Assembly: GCA_045542115.1 (NCBI GenBank)
Contig: JAZQKK010000030.1
Coordinates: forward strand, 30,321-94,320
Reading direction: 5' to 3'
From: RGIG995 sp045542115
Lineage (GTDB): Bacteria > Bacillota > Clostridia > Oscillospirales > UBA644
Length of the DNA stretch: 64,000 bases
The position numbers and the translations under genes were made by a program. Shown piece after piece: positions 42,142-50,245 of this stretch. Position 1 is the stretch's first letter; each line of letters opens with the position of its first letter. Below the pieces are notes generated by a model. The model saw only the letters and a program-made list of their open reading frames with translations, had not been told where the DNA came from and ran no database searches.

Positions 42142-42943
42142 ACCTAAAATCGGCGTATTTGATTCCGGATTGGGCGGCCTGACCGCCGTTCGGGAGTTGA
42201 TGCAGATTCTCCCCGGGGAAAGCATCGTCTATTTCGGTGATACGGCCCGAGTTCCTTATGGGACCCGTTCCCGGGAAACGATTTGTCAATTTGCCGCACA
42301 AGACCTTCGCTTCTTGTTGGAACAGGATTTGAAGGCGGTGTTGGTCGCCTGTGGTACCGTTTCTTCGGTCGCCCTTCCTCTGTTGCAAAGAATGACCGAA
42401 ATCCCCGTGATTGGCGTGGTCAATCCTACGGCCGCCGCCGCTTGTAAAGCGACAAAGAACCGCAAAATAGGTATTTTAGGAACGTCCGCTACGGTGAAAA
42501 GCACTTCGTATCAGTCGGCCATTGCCGCCGTGGACCCGGAAATTTCCGTGGTTTGCCAAGCCTGCCCCTTGTTTGTACCCTTGGTGGAAAACGGCTATCT
42601 GGACGGAGAAATTACCGTCCTTGCCGCCAAGGAGTATATCAGGCCTTTGCAGGATGCGGGGGTGGATACGGTGATTCTCGGTTGCACGCACTATCCCTTG
42701 TTGAAACCGGTGTTGAGCCGGTTGTTCGGCCAGGGCGTGACTCTGATTGATTCCGGCCGGGAGGCGGCGTTGGAACTGTCTGAGGTATTACGGCAACGGG
42801 GACAGCTTTCTTCTCGCACCGAGGGAGAACGCCGTTATTTTGTCAGCGATGAGATCAGTAATTTTTCGCATATTGCCGGAATGTTCTTAGACCGGAACAT
42901 TGACGGATTGGTGGAAAAAGTCACCATTCGTACCGACGATTGA
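42134..42943 (+). CDS. murI: Glutamate racemase
   Basis: A 269-residue enzyme supplying D-glutamate for peptidoglycan. Typical segments are IGVFDSGLGGLTAVREL, YFGDTARVPYG and the second catalytic cysteine in VILGCTHYPLL. The first catalytic cysteine (Cys73) lies in VACGTVSS, whereas most racemases read ACNTAS; the asparagine after the cysteine, which helps activate it, is glycine here. GGAGGA precedes ATG 42134 within prmC. The variant probably remains active, since it is the only racemase in view and both cysteines are present. Confidence 0.94.
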   Translation: MSEPKIGVFDSGLGGLTAVRELMQILPGESIVYFGDTARVPYGTRSRETICQFAAQDLRFLLEQDLKAVLVACGTVSSVALPLLQRMTEIPVIGVVNPTAAAACKATKNRKIGILGTSATVKSTSYQSAIAAVDPEISVVCQACPLFVPLVENGYLDGEITVLAAKEYIRPLQDAGVDTVILGCTHYPLLKPVLSRLFGQGVTLIDSGREAALELSEVLRQRGQLSSRTEGERRYFVSDEISNFSHIAGMFLDRNIDGLVEKVTIRTDD

Positions 42944-42952
42944 AAGGAACCT

Positions 42953-43366
42953 ATGAAAACCGCTATTATTCGTATGGATACCACCCGGGACGGGGAACCG
43001 TTTTCCGACCTGTTTACTTACGGAACGATTCGTCGGGAAAAGGACGATTACGTTTTGGAGTTTGACGGAGAACGGATTCTGTCCGAGATTGGTGACCACG
43101 TTAAGATTTATTTTAAAGATAAAGACCACGTTCGTCTGTTGGCCGACAACGGGGAAGATTCGGTGTTGTTTGATTTTCGAAAAGGCCCCACGATGGAATG
43201 TCTTTCCGACGACCGTATGATGAACGTCCACGTCACCACCCGTGAGATTTTCTCTACGATGAGCGAGAACGGGGGAGAGCTGGACCTGAAATATACGATG
43301 TCTTTCCACCATATGCTTTCCAGCGAGACCGATATTCACCTGGAAGCCCGGGTCGTTACGGAATGA
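42953..43366 (+). CDS. DUF1934 (YwiB-like) protein
   Basis: A 137-residue soluble beta-rich protein, consistent with the calycin-like barrel of DUF1934/YwiB: RRKDDYVLEFDGERI-type strands and a C-terminal LDLKYTMSFHHMLSSETDIHLEARV with alternating pattern. In Bacilli and Clostridia it sits near murI or argS; its function is unknown. It starts 9 bases after murI, with GAAAGGAA upstream, and overlaps tadA by ATGA. Confidence 0.8.
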   Translation: MKTAIIRMDTTRDGEPFSDLFTYGTIRREKDDYVLEFDGERILSEIGDHVKIYFKDKDHVRLLADNGEDSVLFDFRKGPTMECLSDDRMMNVHVTTREIFSTMSENGGELDLKYTMSFHHMLSSETDIHLEARVVTE

Positions 43367-44274
43367 GCCGGGAACGGTTTATGACCCGCGCCATCGGTTG
43401 CGCAAAAAAAGCGATGGCTTTGGGAGAGGTTCCCGTGGGAGCGGTCGTCGTTCGGGAAGGGAAGGTCATCGCCACCGGATATAACCGCCGGGAAACCGGA
43501 AAAAACGCCTTGTTGCACGCGGAAATCGTCGCCATAGATCGCGCCTGTAAAAAGTTAGGCCGTTGGCGCCTCTCCGATTGTGAATTATACGTCACCTTAG
43601 AGCCCTGCCCGATGTGTACCGGTGCTATTCTCAATGCCCGGATTTCGACCGTCTACATCGGTGCGATGGATGAAAAAGCCGGTTGTATGGGAAGTCTCTG
43701 CGACTTAACAAAGCTTGCTTTTAATCATCAACCTCAGGTCATTTACGGTGTGATGGAAGAGCCTTGCGCTCGGCTTCTTTCCGATTTTTTTCAATCCCTT
43801 CGGGAACAGAAAAAACCGGAGCGAAAAGCCGTTTCTCTTCGTAGCTTTGTCGTGGACGACGCTCCGGTACTTAAACAGTATTTGTATTCCAAACGTTCCG
43901 AAAAGAGTATTCGCGATATTATAGAACAGTGGAATACCCGCCTGTTTGAAGAAAGATATTGTGAGTTTTTCGCTGTTACGGTCGAAGAACAGGTGGTTGG
44001 GTATGTCCAACTGACCGAACAACCGGAGGGCGGTGTTTCTGCCGGCGCACACATTTTTTCCGATTTTCGGGGAAAGACTTACGGCACGCAGGCAATCCGC
44101 CTTCTTTTGGATAAAGCAAAAGAAAAAGGATATTCGTTGGTGACTGCTCGGGTTCGGAAAGAAAACGTCCCCTCTTGCCATCTCTGTAAGAGCGTCGGCT
44201 TCGTTCCGCAGAGTGACGGCGTTACTCAACGGGGAATCCCCGTTTGGAATATGATCTATTCCCTGCAAAATTAA
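43363..44274 (+). CDS. tadA: tRNA adenosine deaminase TadA fused to GNAT acetyltransferase
   Basis: A 303-residue fusion. Residues 1-155 are a full TadA deaminase: zinc ligands and proton shuttle in LLHAEIVAID and LEPCPMCTGAIL, and dimer-surface segments VYIGAMDEKAG and CGS-like region MGSLCDL. It converts A34 to inosine in tRNA-Arg(ACG). From about 160 a GNAT-like acetyltransferase follows: RSFVVDDAPVLKQYL, VVGYVQLTEQ, then GKTYGTQAIRLLLDKAKEKGY (acetyl-CoA loop) and VRKENVPSCHLCKSVGFV. It ends the seven-gene operon. The GNAT substrate is unknown. Confidence 0.92.
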   Translation: MSRERFMTRAIGCAKKAMALGEVPVGAVVVREGKVIATGYNRRETGKNALLHAEIVAIDRACKKLGRWRLSDCELYVTLEPCPMCTGAILNARISTVYIGAMDEKAGCMGSLCDLTKLAFNHQPQVIYGVMEEPCARLLSDFFQSLREQKKPERKAVSLRSFVVDDAPVLKQYLYSKRSEKSIRDIIEQWNTRLFEERYCEFFAVTVEEQVVGYVQLTEQPEGGVSAGAHIFSDFRGKTYGTQAIRLLLDKAKEKGYSLVTARVRKENVPSCHLCKSVGFVPQSDGVTQRGIPVWNMIYSLQN

Positions 44275-44300
44275 AAGAGCAACGTAGTTGCTCTTTCTTT
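44274..44300 (+). terminator. Short hairpin after tadA-GNAT
   Basis: A 10-bp stem AAAGAGCAAC with a 3-base loop (44274-44296) is followed only by CTTTATGG, so it is a weak terminator. The MFS ribosome site begins immediately after. Confidence 0.55.
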
Positions 44301-44315
44301 ATGGAGGAAAAAATA

Positions 44316-45548
44316 ATGGATGCTAACAATAAACGCGTTAAATACGCTTGTTACACCGCGAACTTGACGATGTCTGTGGTGGGAAATCTTTCTCCGGTTC
44401 TGTTCCTTACGTTCCGGAATTTGTATGGGATTTCTTACACCCTTTTGGGACTTTTGGTTTTGGTAAATTTCTGCACTCAATTGAGCGTGGATTTGATGTT
44501 GTCTTTTTTCTCGCATAAATTTAATATCCCGAGATTGGTCAAAAACATTCCGGTCATTTCAATCGTCGGTTTGTTGATTTACGGGCTGATGCCGATATTT
44601 TTCCCCGCATCGGTCTATTTGTGGCTTGTGGTGGGAACGGTGATTTTTTCTGCCGCATCCGGTCTTGCGGAAGTGTTGATCAGTCCCGTGGTGGCGGCGA
44701 TTCCTTCCAAGGACCCGGACCGGGAGATGAGTAAACTCCACTCGGTCTACGCCTGGGGCGTTGTGGGAGTTATCTTGGTAAGTACGTTATATTTGCTGAG
44801 TTTCGGAACCAGCGCCTGGTACGTTTTACCTCTTATTTTTGCCGCGGTTCCCTTGTCTTCCATCATTCTTTTTTCCACTGCCACGTTGCCGAAAATGGAA
44901 ACGCCCCAAAAGGTTTCCGGAGCATTGCAACTGCTTCGCAACAAAGGTGTTTGGCTTTCGGTTGTTGCCATTTTTTTGGGTGGCTCCGCAGAATGTACGA
45001 TGGCACAATGGGCTTCCGGTTATCTGGAACAGGCCTTGGGAATTTCTAAGGTTTGGGGCGATATCTTCGGAGTTGCGATGTTCGCACTTTTTCTTGGTTT
45101 GGGTCGCTCTTTGTACGGAAAAATGGGAAAGAACATCGAAAAGGTTCTGTTGTTCTGCGGCATCGGAGCCACGGTCTGTTACGGGATTGCTGCAATCTCT
45201 CCCTTCCCGATTCTTGGTCTTATCTCCTGTGCCTTGACCGGGCTTGCAACGTCAATGCTCTGGCCGGGCAACTTGATCGTAGCCTCCGACCGATTCCCTG
45301 CGGGCGGCGTATTTATCTATGCTTTAATGGCCGCAGGAGGTGATTTGGGCGCCTCGGTAGGTCCTCAGTTGGTGGGTGTGGTAACCGACTTTGCCTCCAC
45401 GAATCCCACTTTGGTAGCCCTTGCAAACACGTTGACCGTTGCTCCCGACCAGTTGGGAATGAAACTGGGAATGTTGGTTGGGATGCTATTCCCTCTGGTG
45501 GGAATCTTCGTATATGCCCATCTTTACAAAACAAGGAAAACAAACTAA
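44316..45548 (+). CDS. MFS transporter
   Basis: A 410-residue carrier with twelve hydrophobic segments; the first half begins NLTMSVVGNLSPVLFLTFRNLYGISYTLLG and contains SPVVAAIPSKDPDREMSKLHSVYAWG, as in MFS sugar permease-like proteins of Clostridia. The substrate cannot be told. GGAGGAAAAAATA precedes ATG 44316; upstream in-frame codons overlap the tadA end and are not used. No own promoter is obvious, so it may depend on read-through from the upstream operon. Confidence 0.87.
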   Translation: MDANNKRVKYACYTANLTMSVVGNLSPVLFLTFRNLYGISYTLLGLLVLVNFCTQLSVDLMLSFFSHKFNIPRLVKNIPVISIVGLLIYGLMPIFFPASVYLWLVVGTVIFSAASGLAEVLISPVVAAIPSKDPDREMSKLHSVYAWGVVGVILVSTLYLLSFGTSAWYVLPLIFAAVPLSSIILFSTATLPKMETPQKVSGALQLLRNKGVWLSVVAIFLGGSAECTMAQWASGYLEQALGISKVWGDIFGVAMFALFLGLGRSLYGKMGKNIEKVLLFCGIGATVCYGIAAISPFPILGLISCALTGLATSMLWPGNLIVASDRFPAGGVFIYALMAAGGDLGASVGPQLVGVVTDFASTNPTLVALANTLTVAPDQLGMKLGMLVGMLFPLVGIFVYAHLYKTRKTN

Positions 45549-45555
45549 AAAAGTT

Positions 45556-45590
45556 ACCCGGAAGACAAATCTCTTCCGGGTCTTTCTTTG
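45556..45590. terminator. Bidirectional terminator between MFS and HAD genes
   Basis: A 10-bp stem ACCCGGAAGA (45556-45565) pairs with 45572-45581. CTTTCTTTGTTT follows on plus and AACTTTTTTAG on minus. Confidence 0.88.
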
Positions 45591-45591
45591 T

Positions 45592-46389
45592 TTAAATTTC
45601 AGATAATTCTTCCATAATTTTTGCCGCACCGTCGTTGTAAATATCGTCGCAGATTCGGTCCGCAAATTGTTTGATTTCATCCCGTGCCTGCCCCATTACC
45701 ACGCCGATTCCCGCCGCCCGAATCATATCCAGGTCATTTTCACTGTCGCCAATGGCAACGCTCCGGTTCATATCCAGCCCCAAATGGTCCATTACTTTTT
45801 TCATTCCCGTAGCCTTGGAGCATCCCTTGGCGCAACATTCGGTATAATGTTCCGTGGGATGGTGTATGACCCAAAAATCTTCTGCTAATTCCCGCAATAT
45901 TTCCGTCTTTTCGTCCTGCGGAAGGTCGTTGCAGATATTGGCCTTTACGATGGAATCTTCTTTTAAATATTGTCGGAAATCTTCGATAGAATCGCTGAGA
46001 ATCCAATTCTCGTCTGGCATCCAAAAGGAATTTCGGTAGCGAAAGATACGCTGAACCCCTTCTGCTATAAATCCGGGGTCGCCGGGACGGCTCAGTCGTT
46101 TCATCCATTTTATAATTGCTTCGTTGGAATACGGGGCTTGATACAGTACTTCATCTCCCAACAAAATGTAAGCTCCGCATCCGCAAATATATCCGTCGAC
46201 CGGCAGTGACCAAATGGTGTCGGTAAAATAGGACGGGGCTCGACCGGTGTTGATAAATACTTTGTGCCCACGGTCCCGCGCCGTTTTTATTGCAGAAAAA
46301 ACTCTTGGGGAAATGGTTCCCGGGTCCGCTTTCTCTTTTTTGTAGAGAATGGTATCGTCAACATCCAGAAAAAACACGTAAGGCGTCAT
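45592..46389 (-). CDS. Cof-type HAD hydrolase
   Basis: A 265-residue HAD phosphatase with a C2-type cap: motif I VFFLDVDDTILYKKE (nucleophile Asp), motif II INTGRAPSY, and the C-terminal SKATGMKKVMDHLG followed by AIGDSENDLDMIRAAGIGVVMGQA. Such enzymes dephosphorylate sugar phosphates or flavin intermediates. The start is ATG 46389, with AAAGGA about ten bases upstream. It is the last gene of a five-gene minus-strand operon headed by rpe. Confidence 0.92.
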   Translation of the reverse strand: MTPYVFFLDVDDTILYKKEKADPGTISPRVFSAIKTARDRGHKVFINTGRAPSYFTDTIWSLPVDGYICGCGAYILLGDEVLYQAPYSNEAIIKWMKRLSRPGDPGFIAEGVQRIFRYRNSFWMPDENWILSDSIEDFRQYLKEDSIVKANICNDLPQDEKTEILRELAEDFWVIHHPTEHYTECCAKGCSKATGMKKVMDHLGLDMNRSVAIGDSENDLDMIRAAGIGVVMGQARDEIKQFADRICDDIYNDGAAKIMEELSEI

Positions 46390-46402
46390 CAAAAATATCC
46401 TT

Positions 46403-47764
46403 TTACACTTTATTCAGCACGTCTTTTATGGAATAAGCGGGGATAATTTCTAAATTAAAGTTCCCCTTCGGCTTGTTTCTTGCGGGAATGACCGCCCGTG
46501 TAAAGCCCAAAGACGCCGCTTCGTGGAGCCGTTTTTCAATTCCGGAGACGGCTCGCAGTTCTCCCGCAAGTCCAATTTCTCCCACAAACATCGTCTTTTC
46601 CGGCAAGACGAAATCTTTTGCCGCGGAGATGATGGCAATGGCAACTCCCAAATCCGCCGCAGGCTCGTCCAGGCGAAGCCCTCCGATGACGTTGACGTAA
46701 ACGTCGCTGGCACCGAAAAACAGTCCGCACCGCCGTTCTAATACGGCTAAAATCAGATTCAGTCTCTGATAGTCAAAACCCACCGCCGTTCTTCGGGGAG
46801 AGGGGAAGGGGGTCTTGGAAACCAACGTCTGCACTTCCGCAATGATGGGACGGGTTCCTTCCATTACGCAAAGGGTTGCAATCCCCGAAACGTTTTCCGG
46901 TTTGTCCAGCAAAAACAGTTCCGAAGGATTAGGAATTTCTTTCAATCCTTCTTCGGTCATTTCAAAAACGCCGATTTCATTGGTGGAGCCGAAACGGTTT
47001 TTGATGGCTCGCAGAATTCGGTGGTCAGAAGACCGTTCTCCTTCGAAATACAGTACCGCATCCACCATATGTTCCATTACCTTCGGCCCGGCAATGGCGC
47101 CTTCTTTGTTCACGTGACTGACCACGAACGTGGGAATTTCCATTGATTTTGCAATGCGCATCAGTTCTGCGGTACATTCCCGCACCTGAGGGACAGACCC
47201 CGGAGCCGACGTCATATCTTGCCGGTACATCGTTTGAATGGAGTCTACGACCAAAATGTCCGGAGCAGTTTCTTCGGTCCGTGCTACCACTTCCGCAATG
47301 TCTGTTTCCGAAAGGATGAACAAATTTTCCGGATATTTTCCCACCCGGTCTGCCCGGAGTTTTATTTGACGGGGCGATTCTTCTCCCGAAACGTACAAAA
47401 TACGCATTTCTCGCATTTTCATACACATTTGCAGTAAAATCGTGGATTTCCCGATGCCCGGTTCTCCGCTGACCAGAATCAACGACCCCTTTACGATGCC
47501 GCCCCCCAGCACCCGGTCCAATTCGGAAATGCCAGTGGATTGCCGCAGTTCATTCTCTGCGGAAATTTCGTAAAGCCGCTTTGGCGTGGCCCTTTTCAAT
47601 GGGTCCGAGGAGGTCTTCAACGTGGTTTTTTCCGGTTCCACCCGCTGTTCAAAAAAAGAGTTCCACGCTCCGCAGGCCGGACATTGTCCCGCCCATTTCG
47701 GATTTTCGTTTCCGCATTCGGAACAGACGTAAACCGTCTTTGTTTTAGCGGTCGCTTTTGCCAT
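46403..47764 (-). CDS. radA: DNA repair protein RadA
   Basis: A 453-residue helicase of the RecA superfamily that promotes branch migration in recombination. An N-terminal zinc finger (CSECGNENPKWAGQCPAC), Walker A GEPGIGKST, the family-specific KNRFGSTNEIGVFEM and a C-terminal Lon-like domain with VNVIGGLRLDEPAADLGVA are all visible. It overlaps the YkgJ-like gene by 20 bases. Position in an operon with rpe and a nicotinamidase-like gene is unusual; radA is more often near disA or clpC. Confidence 0.97.
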   Translation of the reverse strand: MAKATAKTKTVYVCSECGNENPKWAGQCPACGAWNSFFEQRVEPEKTTLKTSSDPLKRATPKRLYEISAENELRQSTGISELDRVLGGGIVKGSLILVSGEPGIGKSTILLQMCMKMREMRILYVSGEESPRQIKLRADRVGKYPENLFILSETDIAEVVARTEETAPDILVVDSIQTMYRQDMTSAPGSVPQVRECTAELMRIAKSMEIPTFVVSHVNKEGAIAGPKVMEHMVDAVLYFEGERSSDHRILRAIKNRFGSTNEIGVFEMTEEGLKEIPNPSELFLLDKPENVSGIATLCVMEGTRPIIAEVQTLVSKTPFPSPRRTAVGFDYQRLNLILAVLERRCGLFFGASDVYVNVIGGLRLDEPAADLGVAIAIISAAKDFVLPEKTMFVGEIGLAGELRAVSGIEKRLHEAASLGFTRAVIPARNKPKGNFNLEIIPAYSIKDVLNKV

Positions 47765-48095
47765 TTTCTTCCTGCTCCTTTTTTAAGCGTAAGTAGGTTT
47801 TCAGAATTTCCTTGGTTTCTGCCTCGCTCAAAGGTTTGTCCGGTCCGTATCCGTAAGGACAGGGCATTAACTCCGACGAGGCAAACAGCCGGCAGATAAG
47901 AGGGCGGTTTTCATATACCGAACACCCGGTCTCGGTCAACTTCGGACATTGTTCGCCGCAAAAGTCAAATCCGCCGCACCGCACGTTTTCTTCCGGGGCA
48001 AACTGAATCCAATTATCGCAACAACGCGTGCACCCTTCTTTGCAACGAAAGGAGGGGATTTTTTCGTATAATTCTTGTATCTTTGTTTTTTTCAT
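47745..48095 (-). CDS. YkgJ-family cysteine cluster protein
   Basis: A 116-residue protein with eight or more cysteines in the YkgJ/PF03692 pattern: FRCKEGCTRCCDNW, GGFDFCGEQCPKL, GCSVYENRPLICRLF and MPCPYGYG. The cluster probably binds iron-sulfur or zinc; function unknown. It starts 2 bases after the upstream hydrolase gene and overlaps radA. Confidence 0.92.
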   Translation of the reverse strand: MKKTKIQELYEKIPSFRCKEGCTRCCDNWIQFAPEENVRCGGFDFCGEQCPKLTETGCSVYENRPLICRLFASSELMPCPYGYGPDKPLSEAETKEILKTYLRLKKEQEENGKSDR

Positions 48096-48097
48096 TG

Positions 48098-48721
48098 TTA
48101 CAGACGGGCAATTTTGATACCGTTCATATACATATTGAACAGGGCAAAACTGTGCATCATATCACCGTTATGAATGTCGTCGTGATAGGTCTGTACGGCA
48201 TTTTCGATTACAATAATGCGGTTATTGTTGTTTTGTTCGTTCCAATATGCCCGCATCGCCAAAGCAAACTGCATCACGCAAATGTCGGTGCATCCGCCTA
48301 CGATAACGATGTTTTCGATTCCTTTGTGCTTGCTCAACCAAGCTAAATATTCTTTGCAGAAAAATCCGTTGGTAGAATTTTTGGGGATAATTTCTCCCAC
48401 TTCCGCAAAGGCCTCTAATTCCGTGATGATTTCCTGTTCGTATTTATCCACGCAGTGTTCCGGATAGGTGGCAAACTCTTCCGAATCCGGGGTGTGGGTA
48501 TCCGCAAAAAAGAGTTTGGGACTATCCAAATAATATTCGTTGACTTGCTTAATCTGGGGAATGATAGCTTTCAGTCGTTTGGACGCCAATTTTCCCTTCT
48601 TGAAGAAGCCGTTGATGGTGTCCATATTGACAACGACTGTCGTTTCGGGATTGGTAATAAAATTCCGGATATCCACCGTAACTTCCCGTAAAATTTTCTC
48701 ATAGGAAGGTATAAATAACAT
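48098..48721 (-). CDS. Nicotinamidase/isochorismatase-family cysteine hydrolase
   Basis: A 207-residue cytosolic hydrolase. The catalytic triad is recognisable: Asp in VVNMDTINGFFKKG, Lys in IIPKNSTNGF and Cys in VIVGGCTDICVMQFA. Metal ligands appear in FFADTHTPDSEEFATYPEHC, as in PncA-type nicotinamidases, so conversion of nicotinamide to nicotinate is plausible. It lies between rpe (3-base gap) and the YkgJ-like gene (2-base gap). Confidence 0.88.
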   Translation of the reverse strand: MLFIPSYEKILREVTVDIRNFITNPETTVVVNMDTINGFFKKGKLASKRLKAIIPQIKQVNEYYLDSPKLFFADTHTPDSEEFATYPEHCVDKYEQEIITELEAFAEVGEIIPKNSTNGFFCKEYLAWLSKHKGIENIVIVGGCTDICVMQFALAMRAYWNEQNNNNRIIVIENAVQTYHDDIHNGDMMHSFALFNMYMNGIKIARL

Positions 48722-48724
48722 TGT

Positions 48725-49366
48725 TCAGACTCCTTTCAGTTCCCGAATGGCGGCATTGCGGTCGGCGGCGTTGAATACCGACGAGCCGGCAACCAGGATA
48801 TCTGCCCCGGCATCAATGACCGCGGCTGCGTTCTTTGAAGAAATTCCCCCGTCTACTTCAATGTGGGTGGAAAGACTTCTCGCTTCAATTTCCTTGCGGA
48901 GCGCGCGGACTTTATCAAAACATTCTTCTTTGCATTTTTGTCCGCCAAACCCCGGCTGTACCGTCATAATCAGCACCAGATACAGGTCGTCCAAATAGGG
49001 GAGGACCGTGTCGATGGGCGTTGCGGGATTGATGACAAGTCCAGGCTTTTTCCCCAATTCTTTAATCGTGGCAATACATTCCCCAACGTTACAATCGCTT
49101 TCCACGTGAAAGGAAATGATGTCCGCTCCGGCCTGGGCGAACCGTTCCAGATATTTTTGCGGCTGAATAATCATCAAATGCACGTCCTGGGGAATATCCG
49201 TACAACGGTGAATAGCTTCCACCGAAGAAAGTCCAAAGGAAAGATTGGGCACGAACTGCCCGTCCATAATATCTACGTGGAGTAAGTCCGCTTGGGAGAT
49301 GCTCTCGATTTCCTGTTTCAAATTGCAAAAATCAGCGGCTAACAAAGAAGGGGATACTTGAATCAT
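48725..49366 (-). CDS. rpe: Ribulose-phosphate 3-epimerase
   Basis: A 213-residue TIM-barrel enzyme interconverting ribulose-5-phosphate and xylulose-5-phosphate in the pentose phosphate pathway. Metal and acid-base residues sit in SPSLLAADFCNL, HVDIMDGQFVPNLSFG, SFHVESDC, MTVQPGFGGQKC and EVDGGISSKNA. GAAAGGACG precedes the ATG. It heads the minus-strand operon and is divergent from ispD. Confidence 0.96.
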   Translation of the reverse strand: MIQVSPSLLAADFCNLKQEIESISQADLLHVDIMDGQFVPNLSFGLSSVEAIHRCTDIPQDVHLMIIQPQKYLERFAQAGADIISFHVESDCNVGECIATIKELGKKPGLVINPATPIDTVLPYLDDLYLVLIMTVQPGFGGQKCKEECFDKVRALRKEIEARSLSTHIEVDGGISSKNAAAVIDAGADILVAGSSVFNAADRNAAIRELKGV

Positions 49367-49463
49367 AACCTATCGTCCTTTCAGGTGTATATATTTTTAT
49401 AATACTATGATATTATTAAGAAATCACCACGAAATCGTGACATTTCTGAAAAGTCGGTTGGCC

Positions 49464-49492
49464 TTGACATTTTTGGTTCGGAATGGTATAAT
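49464..49492 (+). promoter_or_regulatory. Promoter of ispD
   Basis: TTGACA (49464-49469), 17 bases, TATAAT (49487-49492). Confidence 0.9.
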
Positions 49493-49538
49493 AAAAACAC
49501 GAGTAAAGAGAGTCACGCTTTTTATAAAGGAGCAGATT

Positions 49539-50228
49539 ATGGCAAAAACCTTTGGAGTGGTTCTTCCGGCCGCCGGATCCGGTTCGCGGTTCGGAGAAGA
49601 TAAAATGTCCTTTGATTTGTTGGGCAAACCGGTTTTGTGGCATACGTTACAGGCCTTCGAGCAAGCCAAGACCGTATCTTCCATTGTGGTATCGACCCGG
49701 AAGGAAAGCCTTTGTTTTGTAACGGAATTGACCCGGGAATTTTCCAAGGTTATCGCTGTGGTCGAAGGGGGAAAGACCCGGCAGGAATCGGTGAAGAGCG
49801 GTGTTGATGCCCTGCCCGACGTGGATTTTGTTTCCATTCACGACGGCGCCCGGCCTTTGATTTTACCCGAAGAAATCGACCGCTTGCATCGAAACGCCGT
49901 AAAATACGGAGCGCTGTGCGCCGGTACACCGGTGGTGGACACCATCCAGCAGGTGGACGAAGACGGCTATATTCTGCGCACCCCCGACCGAAGCACGCTA
50001 ATGGCCGCGGCAACGCCTCAGATTTTTGAGCGTCTCTCTTTTTTAGACGCCTGCGAAAAAGCTACGGAACAGTACACCGACGATGCCGGAATGTTCCGTG
50101 CCGCCGGGGGACGGGTTAAAATGATCGTTTGCCAAGGAGAAAATTTTAAAATTACCACCAAAGAAGATGCTTTTCGGGCTCAGCAAGTTCTATTACAACG
50201 ACAAGAAAAAGAAAAGACGGGAAATTGA
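49539..50228 (+). CDS. ispD: 2-C-methyl-D-erythritol 4-phosphate cytidylyltransferase
   Basis: A 229-residue enzyme of the MEP isoprenoid pathway, joining MEP and CTP. The nucleotide loop VVLPAAGSGSRFGEDK, VVEGGKTRQESVKSG, SIHDGARPLI and the C-terminal TDDAGMFRAAG, KITTKEDAFRA are diagnostic. AAAGGAG precedes ATG 49539. It is monocistronic; ispF is not adjacent. Confidence 0.96.
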   Translation: MAKTFGVVLPAAGSGSRFGEDKMSFDLLGKPVLWHTLQAFEQAKTVSSIVVSTRKESLCFVTELTREFSKVIAVVEGGKTRQESVKSGVDALPDVDFVSIHDGARPLILPEEIDRLHRNAVKYGALCAGTPVVDTIQQVDEDGYILRTPDRSTLMAAATPQIFERLSFLDACEKATEQYTDDAGMFRAAGGRVKMIVCQGENFKITTKEDAFRAQQVLLQRQEKEKTGN

Positions 50229-50245
50229 ATCCCGTCTTTTTTACG
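50212..50245. terminator. Terminator between ispD and telA-like gene
   Basis: An 11-bp stem AAAAGACGGGA (50212-50222) pairs with 50230-50240 and runs into Ts. It overlaps the ispD stop and abuts the convergent TelA stop. Confidence 0.85.
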
